From: Acidovorax sp. NCPPB 3576
Lineage (GTDB): Bacteria; Pseudomonadota; Gammaproteobacteria; Burkholderiales; Burkholderiaceae_C
Direction: 5' to 3'
NCBI RefSeq assembly: GCF_028473605.1
Contig: NZ_CP097267.1
Location: 5,200,501 to 5,264,500 of the forward strand
DNA: 64,000 bases
The position numbers were made by a program, and so were the translations under genes. Shown piece after piece: positions 63,461 to 64,000 of this stretch (position 1 is the stretch's first letter; the number at the start of each line of letters is the position of its first letter). The notes under the pieces were generated by a model. That model had not been told where the DNA came from. It did not search any database and saw only the letters and a program-made list of their open reading frames with translations.

Positions 63461-64000
63461 GGCGCGCCGGGCCCGCCCGCCTCGGGCTCCACCATGTAGC
63501 CCAGTCCGCGCAGCGTGCGGATGCCCGCCCCGCTGCCCTGCAGCTTCTTGCGCAGGCGGGAGATGAACGCCTCCAGCGCGTTGTCGCCCAGGGCCTCGTC
63601 GAAGTCGGAGAGCTTGTCGGACAGGGTGCGCTTGCTCACCACGCGCCCGGGCGGCGTCATCAGCTCCCACAGCACCTCGAATTCGCGCGCGGGCAGTTCG
63701 ACGGGTGCAGCGTGCAAGGTGAAGCGGCGCGCCCGGCGGTCCAGCACCAGGGCGCCGACGGCGGCGCGGTCGTCCGCGCCCAGCGTGCGCCGGGCCAGGG
63801 CGCGCAGGCGGGCCTCCACCTCGGCCAGATCGAAGGGCTTGCCCAGGTAGTCGTCGGCGCCGGCATCCAGGCCGGCGATGCGCTCCTCGGTGCGGTCGCG
63901 CGCGGTGAGCACCAGCACCGGCGTGCGGTCGCCCCGGGCGCGTGCCGCGCGCAGCACCGTGAGGCCGCTGGCCACTGCGCTGGTGAGGGCACTGCCCGGC
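63457..64000 (-). CDS. OmpR/PhoB-type response regulator (5' end missing)
   Basis: The visible 180 residues are the C-terminal part of a response regulator; the phospho-acceptor Asp lies outside the window. The receiver shows VLVLTARDRTEERIAGLDAG and the conserved Lys in GADDYLGKPF. The winged-helix Trans_reg_C domain has FEVLWELMTPPGRVVSKRTL and IRTLRGLGYMVEPE. Upstream of GLTVLRAARARG the frame reads PGSALTSAVAS, longer than the usual short loop. It forms a coupled pair with the kinase. Confidence 0.9.
   Translation of the reverse strand, partial: PGSALTSAVASGLTVLRAARARGDRTPVLVLTARDRTEERIAGLDAGADDYLGKPFDLAEVEARLRALARRTLGADDRAAVGALVLDRRARRFTLHAAPVELPAREFEVLWELMTPPGRVVSKRTLSDKLSDFDEALGDNALEAFISRLRKKLQGSGAGIRTLRGLGYMVEPEAGGPGAP

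Noticed and set aside
1..64000. CRISPR arrays, insertion sequences, prophage, tRNA or rRNA genes
   Set aside because: No regularly spaced repeats, transposase or integrase motifs, tRNA cloverleaf boxes or rRNA blocks were seen by eye; a tRNAscan or IS search would settle it.

Overview
The window is about 68-70% G+C by eye, almost fully coding, and looks like chromosome of a comamonad betaproteobacterium, most likely Acidovorax/Paracidovorax. This rests on Bug-family solute receptors, an IPTL-type C-terminal anchor, the parAB-rsmG-mnmG replication-origin region with consensus parS sites, and a dispersed intergenic repeat typical of comamonads. Two effector-like proteins, one behind a PIP-box-like element, suggest a plant-associated strain with a type III secretion system. 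That is inference: no hrp genes are in the window. No rRNA, tRNA, CRISPR array, insertion sequence or prophage was recognised.

Layout. 0-6.2 kb: a polar amino-acid ABC importer with its GntR regulator, then a TetR regulator, Bug receptor and type-B carboxylesterase set. 6.3-13.1 kb: FAD-linked D-lactate-type dehydrogenase, four small unrecognised or zinc/membrane proteins, then MHS-family transporter, shikimate-dehydrogenase-like and aldo/keto reductase genes. 13.2-19.5 kb: divergent FSR-type exporter and AraC regulator, a 1035-residue surface protein, and a flavin reductase. 19.5-22 kb: a 797-residue putative effector. 22.2-25.9 kb: two small membrane proteins, an MDR oxidoreductase, an old yellow enzyme and a divergent LysR regulator.

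25.99-35.6 kb: an eleven-gene cobalamin operon on the minus strand behind a textbook cobalamin riboswitch. Most genes overlap by ATGA, so translation is probably coupled. CbiX, CbiD, CbiG and CobE point to the cobalt-early (anaerobic-type) corrin route.

35.8-37.8 kb: a CsgG-like lipoprotein and a membrane methyltransferase. 38.1-47.1 kb: eight plus-strand genes resembling the mycobacterial decaprenyl-phosphoryl-arabinose system (HAD-UbiA fusion, DprE1-like, DprE2-like, GtrA), joined to a GT-C glycosyltransferase, an epimerase, a UGM/amine-oxidase-like flavoprotein and an AglD-like flippase. This probably makes and transfers an unusual polyprenyl-linked pentose.

47.1-49.1 kb: a protein fusing pentapeptide repeats to a class-I glutamine amidotransferase/C26 domain, a second effector candidate. 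49.3-55.4 kb: parB, cupin, hydrolase, parA, lysE, rsmG, mnmG. Five parS-like 16-mers lie between 52.7 and 58.6 kb, so this is the origin-proximal centromere. 55.6-64 kb: FMN reductase, YkgJ-type protein, glutathione transferase, a tauABC-type importer, a second old yellow enzyme with terminator, a NIPSNAP protein, and a two-component system cut by the window end.
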